Assembly (NCBI GenBank): GCA_025603075.1
Contig: MU626455.1
Location: 1 to 36,034 of the forward strand
DNA: 36,034 nt
From: Neoconidiobolus thromboides FSU 785
Taxonomy: Eukaryota; Entomophthoromycota; Entomophthoromycetes; Entomophthorales; Neoconidiobolaceae
Reading direction: 5' to 3'
Below the pieces are notes generated by a model that worked only from the letters and a program-made list of their open reading frames with translations, was not told the origin of the DNA and made no database searches. The position numbers were made by a program, and so were the translations under genes. Below are positions 1 to 8,902 of the stretch, one piece after another (within the stretch, counting starts at the first letter, position 1; every line of letters begins with the position of its first letter).

Positions 1-394
1 TTTCGATATTTACTAAGCAAGTAAGTAGTTTGTTGAATGATAGAAATATATTATTAAGTGTTAAGATTACTTAAGCTATTAGTAGCTAAGTTAATAAATA
101 GTCAAAGAACAAGTAACTGTAATAATATGTAAAAACTATTATTACTTGTACTATATAGGGATAGTTAATTATAGTTTTAAGGCTAATCACTCCTTCCCAT
201 GTAGCTATTTGTTAACTTAGCAATATATTAATAATGTAATTATAACATTAAAATAGTTTATTTATTTGATAACAAACCTGAAATGTTGGTTATAAAGCAG
301 TTGATAATAAATATTTCTCAATAAAGTTTTATAAGAATATGTATTTAAGATCTAATAGAGATTCAAACTAACTTATGGGATAAACTATAATACA
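1..394 (+). mobile_element. 3'-end fragment of DNA transposon family (copy A)
   Basis: This stretch aligns by eye almost continuously with 20817-21210 and, more loosely, with 1333-1600 and the reverse strand of 13650-14040. Shared landmarks are the ACTTAAGCTATTA segment, the CTCCTTCCCATG segment, and ATAAATATTTCTCAATAAAG. In copy C the matching sequence lies directly downstream of a transposase-like reading frame, so this is the non-coding 3' end of the same element. The left side is cut by the window edge. The right side is cut by the MITE that starts at 397, and the expected final 70 bp or so before the terminus are missing. Confidence 0.7.
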
Positions 395-396
395 TA

Positions 397-912
397 TGTA
401 GATATGTTTTTTTGTTTAAGAATTGTTAGTAAAATTCTTAAAGAGTGTAGAGGTATCGCTTTGTCAGCTTCATGACTGAATATAGTATAACATCACTTAA
501 GTTGTTGTGTTCTTGAGTTCAGGCACAATCAGTCCCGATCCTCTTATTTTAATTTGGTATAAGAATTTTCTACCATGCAATTCCTAAAGACATTTGTCTT
601 TCCGTTTTGATATCCATACTTGTTGAAGCGTAAAAGAAAATTTAAAACAGTAACTCGAGACTTTTTAACTAAGTCATTCCCTGATATTGTACCTTTAATA
701 AAGCCATTAAATTTTTCTGATAGTATTTTACGTAGGTTTTACAGTAGTATTGCCTATTCTATCTATCTTATATAGTTTCTAGGGTATTACATGCTATTCT
801 TCATAATTCAAGTTTATCTTAGTCATATAAACCAAGACCTTTCGACTTATGGCTAGTCAATCAAGTAAGAACTGCTGAATGCCAGATCTTATAACACAAA
901 AATACATCTCCA
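397..912. mobile_element. MITE copy 1, split by a solo LTR
   Basis: The left part (397-445) starts TGTAGATATGTTT after a TA at 395-396. The right part (897-912) ends ACATCTCCA. Between them lies LTR copy 1. The left part joins a forward-type start (TTTGTTTAAGAATT) directly to a reverse-type end (GTTAGTAAAATTCTTAAA), so this copy is a rearranged fold-back version of the family. The ends are diverged. Confidence 0.6.
446..896 (+). mobile_element. Solo LTR copy 1 (diverged)
   Basis: This aligns along its whole length with LTR copies 2 and 3. Shared blocks are the ATCGCTTTGTCAGCT block near the left end, CAGTAGTATTG, TTCATAATTCAAG, and ACCTTTCGACT. The TATA box of the other copies is degraded here (GCGTAAAAG), but TTAATAAAGCC near 697-707 is kept. 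The ends are altered (TGTAGAGG at the left, ATAACA at the right) and no clear target duplication remains, so this is an older copy. Confidence 0.7.
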
Positions 913-1076
913 ATATTATTTTTTTAAAACTCCCCAGTAGTGATAAAGAAATTTTAATATTATATAAACGCTTTAAAAAACATCCCTGTATTATTGTCCA
1001 ACTACCTGATAAATTAGAAAAAAGCTACATAGTTCTAATTAAAGTTGAGGTTTATAAAAAATTAATTGTTAAATGA
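879..1076 (+). pseudogene. Chimeric ORF with a decayed transposase C-terminus
   Basis: This 65-codon frame is a composite. The first ten or so codons come from the LTR and MITE ends. The rest resembles the C-terminal part of the transposase-like frame at 20379-20849: PDKLEKSYIVLIKV here lines up with PDTSKKSDIVSIKV there, and both end in a similar Lys-rich stop region followed by AAATGATAC. Residues between these two shared parts in copy C are deleted here. It is a broken remnant and should not be annotated as a gene. Confidence 0.6.
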
Positions 1077-1126
1077 TACCATCATTTAAGTTATTAATAA
1101 CTAAGTTAATAAACGATTAAAAAGTA

Positions 1127-1332
1127 TCTGGGGATATTTTTTTTGTTTTTACCACTTTTCTGTTTTTTAAACGGGGGTGTTTTTTTGTGTTTAAGAATTT
1201 TATTAACAACCTTTCCACTCAAATAGTGCTTAAAAAATGGAAAAAATAATGAAATCAAAAAAAACACTCCCAAACACTATTTTTGAGTAAAAAGATTGTT
1301 GGTAGAGTTCTTAAACAAAAAAATACATCATG
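1127..1332 (-). mobile_element. MITE copy 2, outer element of a nested pair
   Basis: This is inserted in transposon copy B and flanked by TA at 1125-1126 and TA at 1333-1334. Copy C has a single uninterrupted TA-containing site at the same place (AACAAGTAATTGTAAC), so the insertion and TA duplication can be read directly. The orientation is the reverse of the forward consensus. The outer copy is split at 1173-1271 by a second copy. Confidence 0.75.
1173..1271 (+). mobile_element. MITE copy 2b, nested inside copy 2
   Basis: A complete forward-oriented copy (ends GGGGGTGTTT and AAACACTCCC) lies within the middle of another copy. It is flanked by AAAC on both sides (1169-1172 and 1272-1275). 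The outer halves rejoin to a normal reverse consensus when it is ignored. The flanking repeat is 4 bp here, where other copies show TA. Confidence 0.7.
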
Positions 1333-1839
1333 TAATTATAATAGGTAAAAATTATTATTATATTATTTATATTATATAAAAATAGTTAATTGTAGCTTTG
1401 AAGCTAGTTATTCCCTCCTTTATATATCTATTTATTGGCTTAATAATATTACATTAATAATGTGATTATAATAAAATTATTTAATAACAAATCTGCAATA
1501 TGACTATGAGACAGCTAGTAATAAATATTTCATAATAAAGTTTTACAGAAATACATATTTATTATATACCACAACTTTAATCAATATCAATATATGAGTT
1601 ATATTAGTAAAAGCCCTATTGATCTGGGGATTTCTATTAAATTCAGTAAAAATTCTGTTAACTTGTATAAATTAAAAAAATAATCTAAACTATATCAGAT
1701 ATTTCTGCTTTTCAAAGAATTTGTTTTTATAAAGTTTTAACCAGTTTTTAAAATATTTTACATTATAAAACTGGATAGAAAAATAAAATTAATTCAAGCA
1801 TCCTTATATAGCACATATTTATTCTCTAAATTACATATA

Positions 1840-1938
1840 TGGTAATGTTTTTTTGTCTTCATTGCTTTTTTCATTTTCAAGCACTATTTGAGCAAAAAGA
1901 TTGTTAGTAAAATTCTTAAACAAAAAAATACATCCTCA
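1840..1938 (-). mobile_element. MITE copy 3
   Basis: The ends are TGGTAATGTTT and ACATCCTCA, flanked by TA at 1838-1839 and TA at 1939-1940. The internal GATTGTTAGTAAAATTCTT block matches the family. Confidence 0.8.
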
Positions 1939-1940
1939 TA

Positions 1941-2361
1941 TACTAAATATTAGTATAGATTAATAGTAATTTATTCAACCAAATTTATGGTACTTTAGAA
2001 ATCTTGATGGTTTTTTCAAAAAAGTCTAAGGAGAATTTTTTGAGCTTTATTGTTCCAATATCTTTAATTAGAAAAAAATCATATTATTTGGGGGACGAAT
2101 CATTTATAATATTTTATTTGTTTCTAAGTATTTTCTTTTTTTAGTCATAACTTTGAAGCTGCCCCTAGTACCTAGAAATAATCTATGTAATATTTATTAT
2201 ACTTTTAAAATTAAGGGAAATTAAGATTTACCATTCAATACTATACAGTTTAAGTTTAATAATTCAAGTGTAAGTAAGCTGATAGCTTTAATTTAATAAA
2301 AACGCGTTGAAACAATTTAAAGTTTTAATTTAATTAAACAAAATTTGTTTATATTATTTAT
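1941..2361. other. Intergenic, no feature seen
   Basis: AT-rich sequence between MITE copy 3 and the 3' end of the globin gene. I found no frame of note, no RNA gene and no repeat copy. Confidence 0.5.
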
Positions 2362-2964
2362 TTAATTGATGCTACATGATTTCTTGGATTTTGTTTTATT
2401 TTTTAGTGAGAAATGAAAGGGGCAACTGGTTGTTGGTTTTATAGCTTCTTTGTAATTCCTTCGTTCTAGTTCATTTAGCCCTGTTACGTCTTCCCTTGTT
2501 TCTTCTACCAAATGTAAAATCTCACGTATTGCTACATTGTCAACTTTTTGATGCTTCATTGCATTTAATAAGTTTTCAACAAAGGCATCAAAATGCTCGT
2601 TTGATAGCCCACCTAATCTCCGATGTGCCTTTCTCATTGATCTTTGATTGTAAGGCTTTCCGCCTAGTAAGCCAACTAAAAAATTTATCAACATTTGCTC
2701 AAATCGATATATCATTGTAAAATCAAAAAAGGTATTGATTCGTACATCTTGCACATGGTATTGGTATACTCTTTTAGCTAATTCCTTTATACCTTCAATT
2801 CCGCCTAGATCAAGATAATATTTGTGCTTCATTGCCTTCTTCAATAGTAAGTCAAAGTTGCTTAGCTTTTCATATCCTTCATCATCTAAATTTATTATTA
2901 TTATATTTTGATTATCTCTTTTCGAAATCTCTTGTTCCTTGGGTGTTATTTGATTCATATTCAA
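2362..2964 (-). CDS. Truncated (2/2) haemoglobin with basic C-terminal tail and possible CaaX box
   Basis: This single-exon frame of 200 aa has a group I truncated-globin core at about residues 49-161. It has YLDLGG at the N-terminal side, the A/B helix region ending in Tyr67 (the B10 position, in RVYQYHVQD), FF at 79-80, the LLGG turn at 99-102, and the proximal haem ligand His114 in MRKAHRRLGG. The helix-H region REDVTG closes the fold. Such proteins bind haem and O2 or NO; the role in fungi is not settled. The globin core is followed by about 40 extra residues: a Cys-Pro at 181-182, a Lys-rich run (KNKTKSKKS) and a terminal Cys-Ser-Ile-Asn. This layout resembles Ras-type prenylated tails, so the protein may be membrane-tethered. 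Prenylation is an inference, since Asn is not a favoured last residue. The Cys-Pro could also be a haem-regulatory motif. A second Met at residue 3 could be the true start. Confidence 0.9.
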   Translation of the reverse strand: MNMNQITPKEQEISKRDNQNIIIINLDDEGYEKLSNFDLLLKKAMKHKYYLDLGGIEGIKELAKRVYQYHVQDVRINTFFDFTMIYRFEQMLINFLVGLLGGKPYNQRSMRKAHRRLGGLSNEHFDAFVENLLNAMKHQKVDNVAIREILHLVEETREDVTGLNELERRNYKEAIKPTTSCPFHFSLKNKTKSKKSCSIN

Positions 2965-4399
2965 AGGTATTAATTTTTTTTCTTTTACTTTTATATTATT
3001 AAATGGGTTTTAAGGGGGAAACCTTATATATTTTTTTCATGTCCCCCAAAATTTTAAATCACAGGATGTTCTATTGATTTTATTTAAATTAATTGATTTT
3101 GTTAAGACCTTATATAAATATAATTTTTGGTTTTGCTATAAAAGAACTATTTTAAGCTAATATTTGAGTCGGAATTTCCTATTATGAAATTATAGCGTTA
3201 TAGTAATATAATAGAAAGGTATTTCAGAAGGAATGCGATTCTTTTGTTAACTTTAATTTCAAAAACAAGATAATCATTGTGATTACTATTATACTTAGGG
3301 GATTTGTATTAAATCAAGAATTGAATTTTACATTACTTTATAAAATGTAATTAACTCTATCTATTGGATAATATAAACACTAATTTCTTTAACATTTATG
3401 ACATTGTGAGATTTTAAATTAATGTAAATTAACATACAGAAGCTTTAAAAATATGATTGCTTCATAGTCTTTAAACTTTTCTATAATAAAAATTTATTTT
3501 TATCAAAGTTAATTTGATACAATGGTCTTACCTTCAAATTTCACTAGTTTTTGTGTTGGTTTAGCCTCAACTTATAATATTCTCTTCGGAAAGTAGTATT
3601 CAAAAAGTCTTTTTGAAATACAAATATTATATTAGCTCCTGGGTTATTCACTCTTTCTATTCTACATTCTGAGCCTAATTCGTCCTAGCTTCACCTAACA
3701 CTATTACCGCCCTTCTAGGTGCCTAGATAAACTTATACAAGACTGAGTTTAAAGCAGGGAAGTTAATCTTATTTAGATCCAAAGTAGATACTTGTGAACT
3801 TTGATTATCTCCTACTTTCTTTTACCTTATAGATCTCATAACTCCTATTCATCCTTCTTTCATCTAGCTTCGTTTTGGTTTCATAAATAAAACACTTGAG
3901 TTATTCCCTTTCAAGGTTTAAAAAAATACGATAGTACTCATATAATAGATTGTTTGATTCAAATATAGTAAGCTGCCAAAAAGCTATTTTTTGAGAAGGC
4001 TCGAAATAGGTATACAACTTTCCTTCTAATTAGTAGTGAATGATTTCAGATAAAAGGATGGAAGTAATAAGTAAAATGTGTAAGTAATGGTTGATAGTCA
4101 ATGGTTGTTTAACATATTTTTGAATAAGCTGTTTTTTAAATGTAAGCTGACATCTTGGGGTTATTTAAAAAAATATAATACATTTAATTTATTTTTGATT
4201 GCCCATCTTTATGGAAAGTTTAGCTTAAAAACCTAACTTATTAAACTTGTTAATTTTAAAAAAAAATCGAAAGGGCTTAAGTCCCAATTGATTTATTAGT
4301 ATTATAAATGTTTGTTAAATGATATTATTTAATTTTCACATTGAGTTTTTAAAGTCAAAACCAAATGAAACGCTTAATTTGAACTATTTTTAAACAGTA
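2965..4399. other. Intergenic, with a possible decayed coding relic at about 3530-3960
   Basis: Most of this stretch is featureless AT-rich DNA. The part from about 3530 to 3960 is visibly less AT-rich (for example CCGCCCTTCTAGGTGCC). On the minus strand it contains broken coding-like runs with stops between them, such as STLDLNKINFPALNSVLYKF. I cannot name a family. It could be an old pseudogene or transposon relic. Confidence 0.3.
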
Positions 4400-4496
4400 T
4401 TAGGGAGTGTTTTTTTGACTTCATTCCTTTTTCCACCTTTTAAGCCCTATTTGAGCGGAAAGATTGTTAGTAAAATTCTTAAAAATACATCCTCAT
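4400..4496 (-). mobile_element. MITE copy 4
   Basis: The ends are TTAGGGAGTGTTT and TACATCCTCAT, flanked by TA at 4398-4399 and TA at 4497-4498. The CGGAAAGATTGTTAGTAAAA block is intact. It lies about 290 bp upstream of the enoyl-CoA isomerase-like gene. Confidence 0.8.
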
Positions 4497-4785
4497 TATA
4501 TTATAAAAGCTTTAGATGAAAATAACAGTAAGTAGGATAAAGTGTGATCTTAGTTAAACCTTTGACTTTAACCTAATTAATGCTTAATACTATATTTGAT
4601 ATAATGTGGGTTTATAGTAATTTACTTTGATGAATCATTGCTTTTATTACATATAATTGGATAAAATTAAATGTAAACTGTATATATATGTTAATTATTC
4701 AAAAGTTCATAAGGCTTATGGAAAGGAAGTCCAAAATAAGATTATAAAAGCTTCAAATTGAATTAAACTGAGTTAAATAAAAACA

Positions 4786-5675
4786 ATGGGATCAAGATAT
4801 AATACCCAAGCTAAAGTTCAATACGCAATAAATGATGGAACTGTTATTGCTGAGGTAGAGAAACAGGGAGATGTTTACATCATGAACCTTGTAAATAAAG
4901 ATAATCGATTGACTCCAGTAACGATTCCTGTGTTGATTAAGGCGATGGATGAAATTGAACAAGATTTTTTAAGCGTACGTAAAGAAAACAGAAAGGACGA
5001 AAAAGAAACTGTTGGTGCAGCTTTAGTGACAATTGGAAATGGACATATTTACTCAAATGGTTTAGATTTTGCTTTGATAATGTCTGGTCAAATAAGTACG
5101 ATTGATTTTTTTGAAAACTATTACCATAAACTTTGTTTAAGAATTTTAACTCTTCCTTTCCCAACTGTTGCAGCCATTAATGGGCATGCGTTTGCTGGTG
5201 GGATGGTATTTTACGTATATTTTAATATACTTTATCTAATTTAATTTAGATGTTCGCTTTGAGTCATGATTATAGAGTAATGAGAGATGATCGTGGCTTT
5301 TTATGCATGGTAAGATTAATTAAGATAATTTGAATATAAAATGACACCACATAATAGCCAGAAGTTGATTTACCCGGTGCTTTATCTCCAGGCATGTTAT
5401 CTATCCTTAAAACTTCAATTCCTAATAAGGTAGATCTAAGAGACATTATTTTACAAGGTAAAAGGTTTGCTGCAAAAGAAGCATATCATAGAGGTATTGT
5501 TGACGCTACAGCTTCTGAAGATAAAGTACTTGAAACTGCAATCGGAATTGCCAATAAATGGTCTGGAAAGGTAGTTAAGAGCAAAGATATTTATAAGTTC
5601 CTCCGTTTAGAATTAAGAAGTGAAACTATTGAACTTCTTAAAAATGGTGGCTTAGGATTTATTCCCAAACTTTAA
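4786..5675 (+). CDS. Enoyl-CoA delta-isomerase / hydratase-like enzyme, probably peroxisomal
   Basis: I assemble three exons (4786-5205, 5250-5309, 5358-5675) with GT-AG introns of 44 and 48 nt, giving 265 aa in one frame. The product is a crotonase-fold protein. Oxyanion-hole segments are NGHIYSNGLDF (about 85-95) and INGHAFAGGM (131-140), the latter ending exactly at the first splice junction. The sequence after the second junction, MPEVDLPGALSPGM, places an acidic residue (Glu162) where delta3,delta2-enoyl-CoA isomerases have their catalytic acid. The family acts in beta-oxidation of unsaturated fatty acids. The protein ends in Pro-Lys-Leu, a non-canonical variant of the SKL peroxisomal signal, so a peroxisomal location is likely but inferred. 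An unspliced reading would stop just after exon 1. The closest family is the plant and fungal peroxisomal isomerase type; a hydratase activity cannot be excluded. Confidence 0.88.
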
Positions 5676-5727
5676 GTTTATTTTCAAATTAAAACTTCAA
5701 AGCTGTCTTTTAATATTTATTTTTAAT

Positions 5728-6524
5728 TTAATCAAGTAAGTTCACAATATTTGTGGATGGAGTTTTTTCATTAGTATTATCAGTTAAGCTCATATTTGAT
5801 TCCTCAACCTCTTCATCAAATAAAGGATTGTTGAATAAATAGGTTAAATCTGGTAACGTCTCTAATATACTTTTGGCCTGGGGAGAAAAATCTTCTAAAG
5901 AGACACCTTTTTTTGCTTACAATAAATTTAGTACTATAAAAAAATAAAACTTAAATAAAGCTTTACATATACTGATACCAGGGTGACTATAGGTGTTTGT
6001 TGCTAACAAAATCTCTGGCACTTTTTTTTTTGCTTTTTTTCCTTTTATAAAATCATATTCATAACTCCATTTTGGTAAAAGTGGTTTTGAAGAACGAAGG
6101 CGTGTCTAAACTAATTTAAAAAGTTACTATATCAATTCAAGAAACAGTTACTTGAGATTTTTCAATTATCCCATTAGCTTCTAAAAACATTTTTTCACTT
6201 TTTGAGTTTGTCCATGGGAATGGTGCTCTAGTCCGTGGTTTTGATTCATACAATTCTTTTTCTAACTTCCTAAAAGAGATAAGATAAAATGTTAAAAACT
6301 ACATAACTTACTTTACTATAGGATTTAAGTTATCTAAATTAATGCTTGATTTCATGATCATTTTTTCAATATCTTCTCTTTTTATTAAAGGAATATCATC
6401 CCCGTTTGGTACATAACATATCCTAGTCAAACATTCCTCGAATTCGGTTATCGTATTCTAAATTTTAATCAGAACTTTATATTTCTAATTCTATGTTAAA
6501 CACTACTTCATTATCTAAATTCAT
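5728..6524 (-). CDS. Unrecognised 202-aa protein encoded by five small exons
   Basis: I assemble exons 6524-6507, 6457-6312, 6269-6152, 6105-5967 and 5915-5728. The GT-AG introns are 49, 42, 46 and 51 nt, and all phases agree. The first exon is only six codons (MNLDNE). No single exon gives a long open frame, so simple ORF scans miss this gene. Visible segments are an acidic N-terminus, KPRTRAPFPWTNSK (about 70), LPKWSYEYDFIKGKKAKKK (about 104-122), ATNTYSHPGISI, and SLEDFSPQAKSILETLPDL (about 150-168), then an acidic tail. There is no signal peptide or membrane segment. I do not recognise the family. The clean splicing, and amino-acid composition unlike the flanking AT-rich noise, argue that it is real. 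It is convergent with the isomerase gene, with only 52 bp between stop codons. Confidence 0.72.
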
Positions 6525-7418
6525 ATTTAAAAAAAGTTGAAAGTTATTTTGAATGATTTTTTAAATTTAGGTTCCAAAAACTATATTTCATAATAAAAAA
6601 TCAGTCTATTCACATTTTGATAATAATAGCCCTATAGCTTAGTGTACTCAATTGTTGAGGCGATTGTCATTTTTAGCTTCATGATAGAGTGATGTAAAAT
6701 GAATTGTTATTTACGTATATATTAGAAATAAATTCCATGAATAGTGTGTATATTGTTTTTCAAAAGTATAGACATATTTTATAAGATATGATTTTTCTAA
6801 GAAAATAGAATGGTTTGTTCATTGTTACTTCTTTTTCAAGCTAATTTAACTTATAGTTAAGACACTTCGACTAAATATAGTTTGTAGTGGTTTTGTATAT
6901 TAGTCTAAAGGGTTTCTATAGCTTTTATAATGATTATGGTTTAAAAAAATGAAATCTTTTGAAGTCTATATGACTAAAGCAGGGCATAAGTGCAAACGTT
7001 TTATTCAATGTTCTGTATGTAAATTTCTGAATGTATAATCTTTTTAATCTATCCTATTCAATACAAAAATGTTTAGTTGTCTAAATATAAGTAATATCGA
7101 AGTTTAAGGAAAATAACTATATTTTTTGAACAGATATAATATTATAATATTTTTATTAGTTGTTTTCAAAAATAATTTTAGTTAAGGCAAAATCCTTATT
7201 TTGAGTATTTTTGAAGGTTCTTTTGTTAACAAATCACAGTCATGAATGAGGACAAATTCATGTCATTTTTAACCTTCATTGGCTCTTTTTAGGAAGTAAA
7301 ATTTTTATCATAGTAACAACTATGCAAGTTGTAAGATATCTTGCCAAGCTGATTAGTTTTTACTGCTTGATTCTTTAACTATTTTGTTAAAAATTATTTT
7401 ACTATAGTGATTAAAGAA
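6525..7418. other. Intergenic, nothing recognised
   Basis: This lies between the divergent starts of the 202-aa protein gene and the KH-domain gene, and presumably holds both promoters. I see no repeat copy, RNA gene or clear regulatory motif. Confidence 0.4.
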
Positions 7419-8485
7419 ATGTCTGATATTGAGGATAGCATATATGACGAGCGTAAGAGAACTCATGATGAAGATGATGAAATTTATAACACTAGGGATT
7501 ATTCTTATGAAACAACACGTAATGTTAAGAGGCCAACTTTGAATAACACAGAGAAAGAGACAAGAGAGAAGGTTTTTTCATTTCGCTGTTTATTAAATGT
7601 AAAAGAGTCTGGGGTAATTATAGGTAGACATGGGAAAAGTATTTCCGAGTTGAGAGATAATTCAAGAGCAAAAATACAAATATCTGATTCAGTTCCTGGT
7701 TCTTCAGAAAGGATATTGACAGTCACTGGAGATTCAAGAAATGTTGCAAAGGTAGATTCTTTTTATAATCATTTAGCATATTAATGAGCTTATTTTAGGC
7801 ATTCAAATTGCTTGCAGAGCATATTCCTTTTGAATTGGAAAAAGAAAGGAGCAGGCTTGCCATTTATAGTTTTCGTTTATTAATGCCTCATATGCGTATG
7901 GGGGTTATTATTGGGAAAGGTGGAAGTACTATAAAAGAAATGCAAGATAGGACAAGGGCTAGATTAAGTGCTAACGAGGAAATTCTACCTCAATCAACTG
8001 AAAGAATTTTATCTGTTTCCGGTTCCCCAAATAATGTAGAAGCAGGGATCCTGGAAATATGCAGAGTATTAAGAGAATTACCTGAACGTTCTTCAGGAGT
8101 TATATATTATAAGCCAACTAGTCAAAGCAGTATTAATGAACCATCCAGCTCAAATGATAATACTTTTTCTCATCAAAATTTTATGGCAAGTGACTCTACT
8201 TTTGGTGACGACGGCTCCGGAAAACCTCCGACGCATATCCAACAGCTTTATATCCCAAATGAAATGGTAGGGTGTATTATTGGCAAAGGTGGCAATAAAA
8301 TAAACGAAATAAGAATGCTATCAGGAGCAAATATAAAAGTAGCCGATCAGCCAACCAACTCGAATGAAAGATTAGTTACCATACTTGGTACGCCCGAATG
8401 TAATGGCTTAGCTTTAAATCTTTTATATACACGTCTAGAAACCGAAAAAGTAAAGGTATTCAAAGAAATCAACCAAGATAAGTAG
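7419..8485 (+). CDS. Three-KH-domain RNA-binding protein (PBP2/HEK2/PCBP-like)
   Basis: There are two exons (7419-7751 and 7799-8485) joined across a 47-nt GT-AG intron, giving 339 aa. The start is the first ATG of the frame, 12 bases after an in-frame GTG. An acidic, Arg-rich N-terminus (1-50) precedes KH1 (about 53-115, with loop Gly-Arg-His-Gly at 69-72), KH2 (about 134-205, GKGG at 150-153) and, after a Ser/Asn-rich linker, KH3 (about 256-325, GKGG at 273-276). This domain order is that of poly(rC)-binding/hnRNP K-type proteins and yeast Pbp2/Hek2, which bind single-stranded RNA or DNA and affect mRNA localisation, stability or telomeres. The intron falls near the end of KH1. KH1 has His in the GXXG loop but is otherwise normal. 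The exact orthologue is not decidable by eye. Confidence 0.9.
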
Positions 8486-8902
8486 TCATGTTATTAAAGT
8501 AAACAAAGGCAGTGGTGATGAGTATACTATTTAGAGTCGCTTGCTTAATAAAATGAAGCCCTCTAAACTCGTCTTATATTTTTAATTGAATAAATTATCT
8601 TTTACATTATATTTAAGAATTAAATATAATACATATAGAGGGGTATTAATTCAAATTAAATAATCGGTTTTTGTTTTTTTAAATATATTCAATATATTTC
8701 TAAGTTTATATTCCTTATTAATACTTTTAAATATTAACAAACGTCACCTTGAAATATTAATTGCAGACCGAATTGAAATAGAGTATTCCAAGCTTATGTT
8801 AATTATAGTATTAAATGTAGTAACTGTGTAGAAAATGATTGGTTAACACGTTTATAGTTTAATAAGTTTAATTTGATTCTAATCATTATATTTCTTCATA
8901 AA
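8486..8902. other. Intergenic, no feature seen
   Basis: AT-rich spacer between the KH gene and the TM9 gene, which run in the same direction. No repeat copy or RNA gene was seen. Confidence 0.5.

Larger units (their letters stand above)
916..1806 (+). mobile_element. DNA transposon 3' end (copy B), carrying nested MITEs
   Basis: The coding remnant to 1076 is followed by the family's long 3' non-coding end, interrupted by a MITE at 1127-1332. After the MITE the alignment with copies C and D resumes (GTTAATTGTAGCTTTGAAGC, then AATAAATATTTCATAATAAAG, then TATTAGTAAAAGCCCT). It finishes with GGATAGAAAAATAAAATTAA and the terminus GCATCCTTA followed by TATA. The terminus resembles the MITE terminus ACATCCCCA-TA. 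Confidence 0.6.
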
